The notes: generated from the letters alone by a model not told the origin. DNA of 64,000 bases from Algoriphagus kandeliae (GCF_004571135.1 NZ_SPSB01000002.1:62001-126000); one strand, 5' to 3'; positions 51,766-60,611 are shown, counted from the stretch's first letter. Made by a program: numbers and translations.

Positions 51766-51891
51766 TTGCTTCTTCTTTTTCTTCTTGGGGCTAATAGACT
51801 GAAGCTCACGCTTTCCTTGTTGAATTCCCCAAATCAAAAAGAGCATAGCTACCGGTAATACCAGCGGCCAAGGCATTCCTTGAACGATCAT
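51751..51891 (-). CDS. 46-aa single-helix membrane peptide with poly-lysine tail
   Basis: Begins at ATG 51891, whose ATGA overlaps the stop of the upstream GT2 gene by 4 bp, and ends at TAG 51751-51753. The product has one hydrophobic stretch (about residues 8-24, PLVLPVAMLFLIWGI), then QQGKRELQSIS, then a tail with six consecutive lysines. The overlap start, clean helix and conserved gene order argue for a real gene, though no homologue can be named from memory. It could tether or regulate the exopolysaccharide enzymes; this is speculation. Coding use in its 3' end overlaps one regulatory repeat. Confidence 0.6.
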   Translation of the reverse strand: MIVQGMPWPLVLPVAMLFLIWGIQQGKRELQSISPKKKKKKQKSSK

Positions 51892-53060
51892 GATTCAGTA
51901 GATTGGTGAGCGGTGTGAAGAAACTGCGTCTTGGATTTTTTCATCCAAGTTAGGGCCTTGAAAGCCGCTAAGAACAATCCGGGTAGTGAAAGTAGGATGG
52001 TTTTCCAATGCCGAGTCCAAAGAGAACTTGGGAGAACCAGCAAGTACGAAACAGTCAAGGCTAGGAAAGCAAAAAGAAATATTCCGGTAAGGAATTGACT
52101 CCCTATTAAACCAGAAAGCATTATTCCTACAGCAATTCCTACTGGTGCCAAGGCTCTAGGCGGCAAGGCAAGTTGGATGCTCTTATGGAAATAATCGACA
52201 TTTCCTGAAAAAAGCCCCAATACTGCTGGTCGAATAGACTTTTTGAAGAATGTGTATTGACTTTCAAGCCATCTTCCTCTTTGCTTGGCAAAAGCGGAAT
52301 GAGTTCTTACTTTTTCATCCCAAACCTGAATCTCTGGAGCATAGTGGATATACTCGCCTCGCGAAGTTAGCCATAGCTCCATCTCCTTGTCAAAACCCCC
52401 TACAGCTTGGAGTTGAGGCATCACTTCCTGTGCTAATTCAAAATCAAGAACCATGGCTGAACCAGTCAATTTGCTCGATAGGCCCAATTTGTTGGCTCCT
52501 TTGCAAAGCAGCTCCTGATTGGCTTTTTCAGACAATGCATCCAATAGCTCGATCGGCCTGCCTGTGTTAGTCGCTAATCGTTCTCCCTGAATCACTCGAA
52601 AGCCCCGCGAAGCATTCTTTTCAGCTTCAAGGACGAAATTTGAGTCCATGATATTATCTGCATCCAAAATAACCAGCAAATCAAACCCTCGATTCGATAG
52701 GGAGGAAGCTAGAGCTGCATTCAGCGCTTTTACTTTGGTGCTTTTTTCAAAAGCTACCGGAATAACCTCAGCACCCATTTCTTCAAGTTGGACAATTGTT
52801 TCTTTCTTTAACTGATCTGCGATGACCGCCAAAGTCCAGTGTGGATGGTCTTGGAGTACCTTGAGATTTTGTGAAACAGAATAAAGAATTACAGCATCTT
52901 CTCGATAGGCAGGAACTAGAACCCATGATTTTTTTTGATCAACTACCGCTTGCAGATGGTTTCGATAAGTCTTCGACGCCAATGCCAAGATCAGTTGATA
53001 GAGGGAAGCCATACCAAAATAGATGGCAGGAATTAGAAGGATGAGTATTAACCAGTTCAT
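51888..53060 (-). CDS. GT2-family membrane glycosyltransferase
   Basis: 390 aa. An N-terminal helix (WLILILLIPAIYFGMASLYQ) leads to the GT2 domain: WVLVPAYREDAVIL, KVKALNAALASSLS, VILDADNIMD and the QRGRWLESQ motif, as in processive GT2 enzymes. Two or more C-terminal helices follow (ALAPVGIAVGIMLSGLIG). Its stop overlaps the start of the 46-codon peptide gene by 4 bp, and it begins 2 bp after the Wzy stop. Donor sugar unknown. Confidence 0.9.
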   Translation of the reverse strand: MNWLILILLIPAIYFGMASLYQLILALASKTYRNHLQAVVDQKKSWVLVPAYREDAVILYSVSQNLKVLQDHPHWTLAVIADQLKKETIVQLEEMGAEVIPVAFEKSTKVKALNAALASSLSNRGFDLLVILDADNIMDSNFVLEAEKNASRGFRVIQGERLATNTGRPIELLDALSEKANQELLCKGANKLGLSSKLTGSAMVLDFELAQEVMPQLQAVGGFDKEMELWLTSRGEYIHYAPEIQVWDEKVRTHSAFAKQRGRWLESQYTFFKKSIRPAVLGLFSGNVDYFHKSIQLALPPRALAPVGIAVGIMLSGLIGSQFLTGIFLFAFLALTVSYLLVLPSSLWTRHWKTILLSLPGLFLAAFKALTWMKKSKTQFLHTAHQSTES

Positions 53061-53062
53061 AA

Positions 53063-54505
53063 TTATTTTTTTTCTTCAGGCCAATGTGGAATAAGAAATA
53101 GGAAAGGAATTGCCAGATTCATGATCATGCCTGTAGGCATCTGGCCAAAAACCTGATTGCCGTAGCTGGAGAAAATCACCCCAACAATCGAGGCATATAA
53201 GGCCATGGCGTAGGACTTCTTTTTGGGAGAGGTCAGTCCCATACAGACTGCTCCACCCTTGCCTATGACATATCCCAGGAAACTTATATGGATAAGCAGA
53301 CCGAAAAATCCTGTTTCAGCCCATATTTTGACAAACCAGGAATCGGTAGCAGTATTGGCCATTAGGGAATCCGGATTGAATCGAGCTCCCCAAAAACCCG
53401 CAGTCCCAACCCCTCCACCGAAGGGCTTGTCGGCTAGGTATTTTCCAAAGGTGATCTGATTTTCAAGTCTAACTTCCAAAGACCGATTATTGGGGTCAAG
53501 TGCTGTTCGCATTCTCCGTACTTGCTCTACTCCTTGAAAAAGAAAGGTGTATTTGAGTATGACAAATACCAGTATCATGGCAGAAAAGCCGACACCTAAA
53601 ACTTTGAAATTTTTGGTCGTAATGAGGTAGGCTATTCCTCCAAAAAGTGGCACTGCCAAAGCCCCTCTCGTACCGGAAATAGCGAATCCCAGGAAGAACA
53701 CTATGGCAAGAATTCCAAACAGAATTCTTTTGAAAGTAGGCAGGGGGCTTACTGCCAAAATTCCCGTCAATAGGGCCATCATGGCTTGAGAAGCACCAAA
53801 TTGCCCTGCGTCACTGTAAAATGAAAAGACCCGAAGTACTCCGTGAAGGACATGCTCCTCGTGATGATTTTCATCCCAAAGCCATCGGTATTCAGCGGCA
53901 TCTACTCCTAGGAGTTGTTGCTTAAATCCCCAAGCTGTCCCAGCCAAAGAGAGGATAATCAGAATATTCAGAAAAGTATAAAAGTGCTTCTCTTCCCTGA
54001 GAAAAAGATAGATCATGGGAACTGACAACATTTGATAAAACCCAATCCCGCGCATGGCATAAAACCAGGCTACTAGACCATTCCCATGAGGGTTTAAAAT
54101 TTCAAAAATTAAATAACCCATCCAGACCAAAGAAAAAATGGTAATATCATTTTTGGTCCTTTTCCAATCGATCTTTATAGATGAGTTGATCAAGGAAAAA
54201 AGTAAAGAAAGGAAAAGGAAAATATCGATAGTCAAACCCCATGGTGCAACTATGTAGCGGCTCAACCCGGATATCAAAAAACCCATGATTAGACTAAGCC
54301 AAATGCCGGCTTTCGGGTCAATCCACAAGTAGGACAATAGTCCGATTACAAAGGGCAATCCCAATAAAAGAAACCCTGCCATCAGCCCTACCTTCACAAT
54401 CATTACTGCCGCCAATAAGCCAAATCCTACCAAGAATAAAATCCCCAGTCCGCTTTCTAACTTGATAGCGCCTGTTTTGATTCTATTTGTCTGTGAATAG
54501 CTCAT
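53063..54505 (-). CDS. Wzy-like O-antigen polymerase/ligase family membrane protein
   Basis: 480 aa from ATG 54505; an upstream TTG at 54586 would run through the repeat array. About twelve transmembrane helices with a large periplasmic loop in the C-terminal half that carries FAISGTRGALAVPLFGGIAY and the FGGGVGTAGFWGARFNPDSL segment, typical of the Wzy_C / O-antigen ligase family. It polymerises lipid-linked repeat units or ligates them to a carrier. First gene after array promoter C, followed by GT2 and the small peptide gene. Confidence 0.88.
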   Translation of the reverse strand: MSYSQTNRIKTGAIKLESGLGILFLVGFGLLAAVMIVKVGLMAGFLLLGLPFVIGLLSYLWIDPKAGIWLSLIMGFLISGLSRYIVAPWGLTIDIFLFLSLLFSLINSSIKIDWKRTKNDITIFSLVWMGYLIFEILNPHGNGLVAWFYAMRGIGFYQMLSVPMIYLFLREEKHFYTFLNILIILSLAGTAWGFKQQLLGVDAAEYRWLWDENHHEEHVLHGVLRVFSFYSDAGQFGASQAMMALLTGILAVSPLPTFKRILFGILAIVFFLGFAISGTRGALAVPLFGGIAYLITTKNFKVLGVGFSAMILVFVILKYTFLFQGVEQVRRMRTALDPNNRSLEVRLENQITFGKYLADKPFGGGVGTAGFWGARFNPDSLMANTATDSWFVKIWAETGFFGLLIHISFLGYVIGKGGAVCMGLTSPKKKSYAMALYASIVGVIFSSYGNQVFGQMPTGMIMNLAIPFLFLIPHWPEEKK

Positions 54506-54520
54506 TGCCTTAATTTTGGT

Positions 54521-54609
54521 CAAAGCTACCCATCCCACAGTCGGTAATTTCTTATTAACGATTAGTGACTGAATGTCTTCGACCAATGGCAGAAAAATGC
54601 CGATTAATG
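54521..54609 (-). promoter_or_regulatory. EPS promoter C: three 21-bp-spaced repeats plus TAGCTTTG
   Basis: Minus-strand repeats start at 54609 (CATTAATCGGCA), 54588 (CATTGGTCGAAG) and 54567 (CACTAATCGTTA), spaced exactly 21 bp. Then 27 nt, then TAGCTTTG at 54521-54528, 15 nt before ATG 54505. No -33 TTTG. It lies just downstream of the terminator that ends the upstream transcript. Confidence 0.85.
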
Positions 54610-54633
54610 AAAAAGCCTCCCGATTAGGAGGCT
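54610..54633 (-). terminator. Intrinsic terminator overlapping the end of the GT gene
   Basis: On the minus strand, arms AGCCTCC and GGAGGCT (54627-54633 with 54614-54620) are followed by TTTT. The TAA of the upstream GT gene lies in the loop. It separates the Wzz/GT transcript from the Wzy transcript. Confidence 0.75.
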
Positions 54634-55742
54634 AAGGCTTGCAAAAACTCTTGGGATCTTGCTTCCCAACTATTCTTCGAAGCGAAGTCAATGCGTTTGT
54701 TAATTTTTAGGCGATTGTCGGCCCGTTTTTCCCGATGGATGCCTTTGATAAAACCTTCCTCATCTTTGGCAATCCGGACAATTCCCTTGAAATCACTCAG
54801 ATTTGCAAAATCGGTAGTGACTACTGGCTTTCCTAAAGCCAAATACTCATTGATCTTAAGCGGATAAATGGATTGGGTGAAGGGTGTCTTGAGAAAAGGA
54901 ATTAAACAGACACTCCAATCGCGAACAAAATCCTTGATCTGATCTTGTGGGCAACTCCCTAAGAAAATCACATTTTGGGGTAGGCTAGATTGGATTTTTA
55001 CCGGCCCAAGTATTTCCACCAAATAATCCGGATACTCAAGCGCCACTTTTTCAAGAAGATCCAAATCTATTCGCTGATCAAATGCTCCAACATATCCCAG
55101 TTTCTTTTTGGCTTTATGAATTGGATCAGACGTAAACAAACTTAGATTAACCCCATTTTTTACACAGGAAACATGCGAGTGAAGTGGATCAAACTTTTTC
55201 TTTAATCCCTCCGAACTGACAATAACCTTATCTACCGTTGCTATGAATTTTTCCTCATAAACTTTTCCCCATTTTCCAGCCCAAGGAGTGGATGACATTT
55301 CATCATAGGCGTAGTAAGAAACAGGAAGCCCTTTCCATAATTTTCTGGTGTACCACCCAAATATCGGATTAAAAGCATTGACTACTTGGGTTTCTGAAGG
55401 ATTTACTGTTTTCAAAATTTGCTTAATCGTACTTTTTATAAGCCTAGCATTGGCTTTCATTAGCGAGTCAAAAAGACTAGGCTGATTGATCCACTGGGTA
55501 GGAATCATAGGGGCTGAATTATATACCTCGATAGGTCCAAACTCGGTTTCTATTTTCCTAGCCTCGCTCTTGAGCAAATTCTGCCTCGGCGTATGTGGGT
55601 TCGAAAAATAATCCTTCCAGGTGTATGGATAATCCAGAAATATCACTCGATGCGTAGCCGCCATACGGGTAATCAGCTCTAGGGTAGACTTGACATAGGG
55701 CGTGTCCCAAGCCGGGAAACTATGAACAATGATCGTTTGCAT
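54624..55742 (-). CDS. GT4-like glycosyltransferase
   Basis: 372 aa, GT-B-like. N-domain starts MQTIIVHSFPAWDTPYVKST. The donor half contains LGYVGAFDQRIDLDLLEKVA and the region KINEYLALGKPVVTTDFANL, with the conserved E of the donor site. The C-terminus is short. It lies between Wzz (5 bp gap) and a terminator. Sequence similarity to other GT4 enzymes in the locus is low by eye, so specificity is open. Confidence 0.85.
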   Translation of the reverse strand: MQTIIVHSFPAWDTPYVKSTLELITRMAATHRVIFLDYPYTWKDYFSNPHTPRQNLLKSEARKIETEFGPIEVYNSAPMIPTQWINQPSLFDSLMKANARLIKSTIKQILKTVNPSETQVVNAFNPIFGWYTRKLWKGLPVSYYAYDEMSSTPWAGKWGKVYEEKFIATVDKVIVSSEGLKKKFDPLHSHVSCVKNGVNLSLFTSDPIHKAKKKLGYVGAFDQRIDLDLLEKVALEYPDYLVEILGPVKIQSSLPQNVIFLGSCPQDQIKDFVRDWSVCLIPFLKTPFTQSIYPLKINEYLALGKPVVTTDFANLSDFKGIVRIAKDEEGFIKGIHREKRADNRLKINKRIDFASKNSWEARSQEFLQALAS

Positions 55743-55747
55743 AGGAA

Positions 55748-57784
55748 TTAACTTAACAGGGATTTAACTTTGGCCCGTATCCAAGATCTTCGTCGAGGCA
55801 CTTCACCAGTAATTTCTTCCATGATATCTGTGCGAACTCGATTCAAAAACAAGAGTGGTTTTTTGCCAATAAACTTTTTGAACACTTTTAGCGCATGCTG
55901 ATCTGCCTCCGTCCACTTGCGATCTGCCCTCGCAATAAGAAGGAAGATCTCTCCTTCTTGTATTTCCAGATGAAAGGGGTGATGAAGCAAGGAAGGGATT
56001 TCTTTCAATTCGAATTGATCTTTGCATTGAGGGAAATAGGTCGCCAAATGCCTTTCCAAAGCTGAAATCAGACTACTTTTCCCTTCTCCAGGCTGTATAC
56101 TTGAAAAAGTCACTCGTACCTTATCCCGATCCTGAGCCTGTATTCGGAGCTCTTGCACAAATAAATTGAGCGCTTGCTTAGAAAGCTGATCAAAATCCAC
56201 CGGATGCTTCTCAAGATTTTTGGGGTATTGAGGAAGAATTCCCACCAATTTCAAGCCGGTCTGACTAGAGGCATTTTTTGGCGTTTTTAGGCTTCCATCT
56301 AAAATTTCCATAGTCACCACAAGTCCAGCTGGCAATACCAATCCCACCAGAAAAGACAGAATAACCATCATAGCCGCTTTGGATTTTTCAGGCTGAGCGG
56401 GGTAGTATGGAAAGTCAATTACCTTCAGATTGGTAGACATCATCATGTTATATTTGTGAAGTCTAGCCTGATTGTAGGAATGTAAATTTTCCAAATATTC
56501 GCGCTCTGCTACGTCAATTTCACTTTCCAGTCTTCGGAGAGTTGATCCAAGAGGAGCAAATCGATCATAAATCTGATCATATTCTTTCATCCTGTTATCA
56601 ATCACCTGAATCTGAGCAGTAGCCTCTTCATAAGTAATGAGCGAATTAAGCCACTGAGTCAGAATATTGGTAGTGGGAACTCCGTCTGTGGTGTGATTAT
56701 AGTCCACCACCCCGGCCGTATTGCTCATCATTTCGGCCTTCAGGGAATTGATCTTTTGCTCGAGTTCTTCTTTAAGCACAACCGTTTGAAAATCCTCCTG
56801 CCCTCCATCTAGGAGAGAAAGCTCCATTAATGCAAAGTTGTAATCGGCAATTTGACCCTGGCTTTTGGAGATCTCATTTTGTAGCCTCGCCAGCGTTTGT
56901 TTATCCGAAATTTCACTTTCCATCCGATTCAGTGAAGACTGGGCTGCCGCCTGAATTTGAAGTTGCTCTTGATATTTTTTATCCAATTCCTCCCTGTTTC
57001 CGGCGATGAAACGGGTTTGCTCATAGTAGTTGATGATTTGATTTTTCACCCGGAAGCTCAGCAATTCATCTTCTGCATTTTTTAAGCGGTCCAAGGTCTT
57101 TTGAGTAGCTTCCTCAAAAAACTGAATTACCGTATCAGATTGTCCTTCTTTGATATTCTTTTGCTTATTTATAAAAATCTCCGTCAACAGTTCCAGCGTC
57201 CGCTTACTCAAGAAAGGATCGATGGAAGTGTATTCCATTCGGATCATATCCGAGCTTCCTTCTCGGAAAACCTTGATTGTTTCCAATTGCTCTACGCCTA
57301 TCAAAGGATTTTTGGAATAAGTAAGTTTATAGACCTCATTATCCTTGTCATTATCCCGAATAGCTTTGATAGATTCAAATAGCTCCTCAACTGTCCTTCC
57401 CTTGATCCCTGATTTGTCCACGCTTTCCAGCAAGGCTTCAAGCTCAGAATCATTATCTTCCAAAAGAGTCGCTTCATTGTTTTTTGCCTGAAAAACCAAT
57501 TCTGCGAAAAGCCTGGCAGATAGTTCTCGATTTGTCTCGAGCGAGGTGGCCAAATTGATCAGGTTATCAATTTCATTATTAGTATAGGCATAGTCGATCC
57601 GATTACCCTTACTGCTCTCAATGTTATATCCAGAAATCAGACCGGTATTGAGTAGAGTATGACTCTTATACTCCTTTTTGTTTTGTAAAGAAAAGTATGC
57701 TACCGTGACAGCTAAGAATAAAGCAGATCCTAAAAGATATGGTGCGAAGCGGACTAAAAGCCGCACAAGTTGTACAAAGGTCAT
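55748..57784 (-). CDS. Wzz-type chain-length protein with degenerate BY-kinase domain
   Basis: 678 aa. TM1 near 14-32 and TM2 near 475-500 (AAMMVILSFLVGLVLPAGLV) enclose a long periplasmic coiled-coil region (ESEISDKQTLARLQNEISKS and similar). The cytoplasmic part starts at about 510 and keeps Walker A (SSIQPGEGKSSLI, 562-574) but has only about 105 residues after it. Walker A', Walker B (IDTPP type) and the C-terminal tyrosine cluster of autokinases are missing. It probably regulates chain length without normal tyrosine kinase activity. Lies between the TolC-like and GT genes. Confidence 0.85.
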   Translation of the reverse strand: MTFVQLVRLLVRFAPYLLGSALFLAVTVAYFSLQNKKEYKSHTLLNTGLISGYNIESSKGNRIDYAYTNNEIDNLINLATSLETNRELSARLFAELVFQAKNNEATLLEDNDSELEALLESVDKSGIKGRTVEELFESIKAIRDNDKDNEVYKLTYSKNPLIGVEQLETIKVFREGSSDMIRMEYTSIDPFLSKRTLELLTEIFINKQKNIKEGQSDTVIQFFEEATQKTLDRLKNAEDELLSFRVKNQIINYYEQTRFIAGNREELDKKYQEQLQIQAAAQSSLNRMESEISDKQTLARLQNEISKSQGQIADYNFALMELSLLDGGQEDFQTVVLKEELEQKINSLKAEMMSNTAGVVDYNHTTDGVPTTNILTQWLNSLITYEEATAQIQVIDNRMKEYDQIYDRFAPLGSTLRRLESEIDVAEREYLENLHSYNQARLHKYNMMMSTNLKVIDFPYYPAQPEKSKAAMMVILSFLVGLVLPAGLVVTMEILDGSLKTPKNASSQTGLKLVGILPQYPKNLEKHPVDFDQLSKQALNLFVQELRIQAQDRDKVRVTFSSIQPGEGKSSLISALERHLATYFPQCKDQFELKEIPSLLHHPFHLEIQEGEIFLLIARADRKWTEADQHALKVFKKFIGKKPLLFLNRVRTDIMEEITGEVPRRRSWIRAKVKSLLS

Positions 57785-57786
57785 GA

Positions 57787-58497
57787 TTATTTCAAAATAG
57801 GTGCTCCAACAATTTGCTCTAAAGTCTGCAAGTAAAACCAGGCGTCTCTTTTGGTCTTTTCCAGTTCGATTTTGGCGGTATTTAGAATATCCAATGCCAT
57901 TCTGTACTCCGCCATAGTCGCTGTACCATTTTTGAAATGCTGTTCAGTAATCAACACCGCCGACTCGTCTGCCTCCACTTTTTTAGCTTGCAAGCGGATC
58001 GTTCCAATACTTTTCAATAATTCATTGTACCGTTTGATTACCTCCTGTTCAATGGTCTGTTCCAAATCCAATTTTTGATACTCGATCTCCTCAATAGCCA
58101 ATTCTTGGATTTTGATCAGGTTTTTTCGAGTGGTTATTTCTGAAAGGGGTAATCTCAAAGAAGCTCCCACAAAATAGGTGGAGGAGGTATTGGTACGGAA
58201 GACCGTGCTGATATCCTGAGGCGTGCTGAGTCGATCCGCTACTACTACATTTCCATAATTGTATCCTCCAGTCAGCGCAATGTGCTGGGTCCAACCTTTC
58301 TTAGCGATCTTGATCTCTTCCTGTCGTTGCTCCTGCCCTTTGGAAAGGCGTGAAATCAAGGGGGCATTCGATATTGCTGTTTCGATCAAAACCCCTAAAG
58401 GAAGGAGTTTTTCTTCTGTCAAAGAGGTGTTAACTTCTTGGCCAAAAACCCAATAAGGCAAAAGGAAAATTAAAATCAGACTCCATTTTTTCATCAT
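57787..58497 (-). CDS. Half-size TolC-family outer-membrane protein
   Basis: 236 aa, about half the length of TolC/OEP proteins. A signal peptide (MMKKWSLILIFLLPYWVFG, then Q) precedes one OEP-like repeat with long helices (EYQKLDLEQTIEQEVIKRYN, then KIELEKTKRDAWFYLQTLEQ) and a strand region TSSTYFVGASLRLPLSEITT. The gene is intact, with 2 bp to the Wzz gene and 14 bp to the acyltransferase gene, so truncation by frameshift is unlikely. It may oligomerise to form the export channel in place of a Wza-type protein, which is absent from the window. Confidence 0.75.
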   Translation of the reverse strand: MMKKWSLILIFLLPYWVFGQEVNTSLTEEKLLPLGVLIETAISNAPLISRLSKGQEQRQEEIKIAKKGWTQHIALTGGYNYGNVVVADRLSTPQDISTVFRTNTSSTYFVGASLRLPLSEITTRKNLIKIQELAIEEIEYQKLDLEQTIEQEVIKRYNELLKSIGTIRLQAKKVEADESAVLITEQHFKNGTATMAEYRMALDILNTAKIELEKTKRDAWFYLQTLEQIVGAPILK

Positions 58498-58511
58498 TCT
58501 GTGATTTGAGC

Positions 58512-59654
58512 TTACTCAGAGATTGCAGCAGAAGCTTCAGCAAAATGAGCTTTTGGTTTTGCTTTGGCCTTCACCATGAAAGGCTGTTCAATCCATCTGT
58601 AAGCGATTACACCACAAAGAAAAATCAAAGGGAGGGCGATTATCAGACTTATCGATAACTGACCGATATAGTCAGACCAATGACCGAATTTGCCGATGAA
58701 CAGGTAAAAGCCTTCAAGTAAGGGTAGATGTGTCAGGTATAGACTGTAACACATTCCCCCGATGATTACTACCCAGGTGTAGGATAGAAACTTGGGAAGT
58801 ATTCTTCCATAAAAAGCCGAAAAGAAAACACCTAACAGACCTAATTCAAATACAATGGATTTCCAAAGCTCTTCGGTCCAGGTATATGCAAGGATCAAAA
58901 CCAATCCCGGAAAAAATAAATCCCAAACAATTGATTTGGTTTTAATTACAGGTCGAGTATAGAAGTCAGCAGCTAGCATTCCTACAAGGAAATGGGGGAG
59001 CTGTCCCAGCAAGGTTGCTTTATACGGCATCAAGTGCCAACCCATTCCATGTTGGAAAAGCAGAAAAGAAAAAATCAGATATGCAAGTCCCCACCTTCGG
59101 GCAAAGGTGTTTCTGATACTGAAATAGAACTTAGCTAAGAATGGGGCAATAAGGTAATACTGTATTTCTACTTCCAAGGACCAGGCCACCGGGTTTATGA
59201 TAGAGTATTCCCCATAAATAAATTGATGGGTATAGGTAATACTCGCTAAGAAATGTCCCAATAACTCTTTTCCCGGATAATCCCCTTTCACCAACAAAAT
59301 GATGGCAAAAATGCTCATCCATAAGAGGTAAGGAGGCTCGATACGGATCAATCGCCTCTTGATATAGCCCCCGTAAGATTCTTGTTTTCGATTTTGCGCA
59401 AAAGGAAGGCTAAGGATGAATCCACTAATAGCAAAAAATAAAAATACCCCGATCGTCCCTCTGGAAATAAGGAAAGAAAGCATTTCCTCTATAGCAGACA
59501 ACGGCCCTACGTCTCCGTATTTGAAAAGTCTTTCATTGGCATGCTGAAGAATAACCGGCACTATGGCCAAAAACCTTAATCCATCCAGCACGGGAAGGAA
59601 TTTTCCGGAATGGGGCTTCCGAATGAGTTTATTGCTAAGTGATGAAAAGAACAT
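58512..59654 (-). CDS. Acyltransferase family 3 (OafA/YrhL-like)
   Basis: 380 aa with about ten transmembrane helices. The start (FLPVLDGLRFLAIVPVILQH) and the RLIRIEPPYLLWMSIFAII, FFAISGFILSLPFAQN and SLYLTHLPLLEGFYLFIGKF segments match acyltransferase-3 O-acetylases, with the catalytic His in the QHAN segment. It probably O-acetylates (or acylates) the polysaccharide. Lies 3 bp downstream of the sugar-transferase gene stop, in the same operon. Confidence 0.92.
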   Translation of the reverse strand: MFFSSLSNKLIRKPHSGKFLPVLDGLRFLAIVPVILQHANERLFKYGDVGPLSAIEEMLSFLISRGTIGVFLFFAISGFILSLPFAQNRKQESYGGYIKRRLIRIEPPYLLWMSIFAIILLVKGDYPGKELLGHFLASITYTHQFIYGEYSIINPVAWSLEVEIQYYLIAPFLAKFYFSIRNTFARRWGLAYLIFSFLLFQHGMGWHLMPYKATLLGQLPHFLVGMLAADFYTRPVIKTKSIVWDLFFPGLVLILAYTWTEELWKSIVFELGLLGVFFSAFYGRILPKFLSYTWVVIIGGMCYSLYLTHLPLLEGFYLFIGKFGHWSDYIGQLSISLIIALPLIFLCGVIAYRWIEQPFMVKAKAKPKAHFAEASAAISE

Positions 59655-59657
59655 GGC

Positions 59658-60419
59658 TTAAACGTTTTCGTGTTGGAATGCTGCAAGAGGTGTTTTGAGC
59701 AAAATTTTCAGATCCAACCAGAAATTGTGCTTCTGCGCATACTCTATATCCAACTGGCAGCGGGAATCTTTACCTATGGTATTCTTTCCTCGCTCAGTCA
59801 CCTGCCAGAGTCCTGTTAGACCAGCAGGCCCTAAAAATCGTCCTATTGCCTCATCAGAAGTGAGCTGTTCGGCTTCATATAAAGGAAGCGGTCGATTCCC
59901 CACTAACGACATATCCCCTTTTAGAATATTGAATAGCTGCGGCAATTCATCAATACTACTATTTCGGATAATCCGTCCGATTCTGGTGATTCGAGGGTCA
60001 TTTTTTAGCTTCACAAAAGCCCCCTGAGAAGACTGATTTTTGGTAGATTCATAGACCATCTCCGGAATTAACCCTTCCGAACCTACGCGTAGGTTTTCTT
60101 TTCCTGCATGGAGAATTCTCTCTCGATCAAATGGAATGATGTCCTGGGAATTTTCCTCATTTTGCTGGTAGGCATTGAGATGTTTGAGCTGATCCAATAA
60201 TTGATCAGCATCAGTCCGCATGGATCTAAATTTGTAAAATTTAAAAATCCGGTAATTCATCCCTACCCGATAGGAATAATAAAAGACTGGTCCTTTTGAC
60301 TCCAATTTGATAAGAATAGCAACCAGCAAGAATAGCGGGCTCAGCAATATCAAAAGTAGGGAGGACACTATGATGTCAAATACTCTTTTAGCTAAAGGAA
60401 TTTGTACTGTTGTTTTCAT
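59658..60419 (-). CDS. Initiating sugar transferase (polyprenyl-phosphate hexose-1-P type)
   Basis: 253 aa, the catalytic half of a WbaP/WcaJ-like enzyme (bacterial sugar transferase domain). It has one N-terminal membrane helix (LLLILLSPLFLLVAILIKLE), then the basic FKFYKFRSMRTDADQ motif. The catalytic DELPQLFNILKGDMSLVGNR and the GLTGLWQVTERGKN segments follow. It transfers a sugar-1-phosphate to undecaprenyl phosphate, starting the repeat unit. First gene of the largest exopolysaccharide transcription unit, downstream of array promoter D with a leader of about 100 nt. Confidence 0.94.
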   Translation of the reverse strand: MKTTVQIPLAKRVFDIIVSSLLLILLSPLFLLVAILIKLESKGPVFYYSYRVGMNYRIFKFYKFRSMRTDADQLLDQLKHLNAYQQNEENSQDIIPFDRERILHAGKENLRVGSEGLIPEMVYESTKNQSSQGAFVKLKNDPRITRIGRIIRNSSIDELPQLFNILKGDMSLVGNRPLPLYEAEQLTSDEAIGRFLGPAGLTGLWQVTERGKNTIGKDSRCQLDIEYAQKHNFWLDLKILLKTPLAAFQHENV

Positions 60420-60522
60420 GTGATTATCGTAAAATTTTTAGGCTCGGATTGCTCGAGAATTCTTTTCCTTACAGGACTTGAACTTTCGAATTCTTGAATG
60501 ATTTACTGATTATTTAATGGGT

Positions 60523-60611
60523 TAAAATTACTTCACTCCTTTCTCGAAAACCGCCTAATACGGTGAATGGAGGCCCTTTTCCGACGAATGGTGAATTTTA
60601 TTCGATAAAAA
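60523..60611 (-). promoter_or_regulatory. EPS promoter D: three 21-bp-spaced repeats plus TAATTTTA
   Basis: Minus-strand repeats start at 60611 (TTTTTATCGAAT), 60590 (CATTCGTCGGAA) and 60569 (CATTCACCGTAT), spaced exactly 21 bp. Then 27 nt, then TAATTTTA at 60523-60530, one mismatch from TAnnTTTG. It drives the sugar-transferase operon starting at 60419 after a long leader. Confidence 0.82.

Noticed and set aside
54618..54629. Possible fourth repeat of array C (TCCTAATCGGGA)
   Set aside because: It falls in the terminator stem and loop at 20-bp spacing, and its match is explained by the hairpin sequence.
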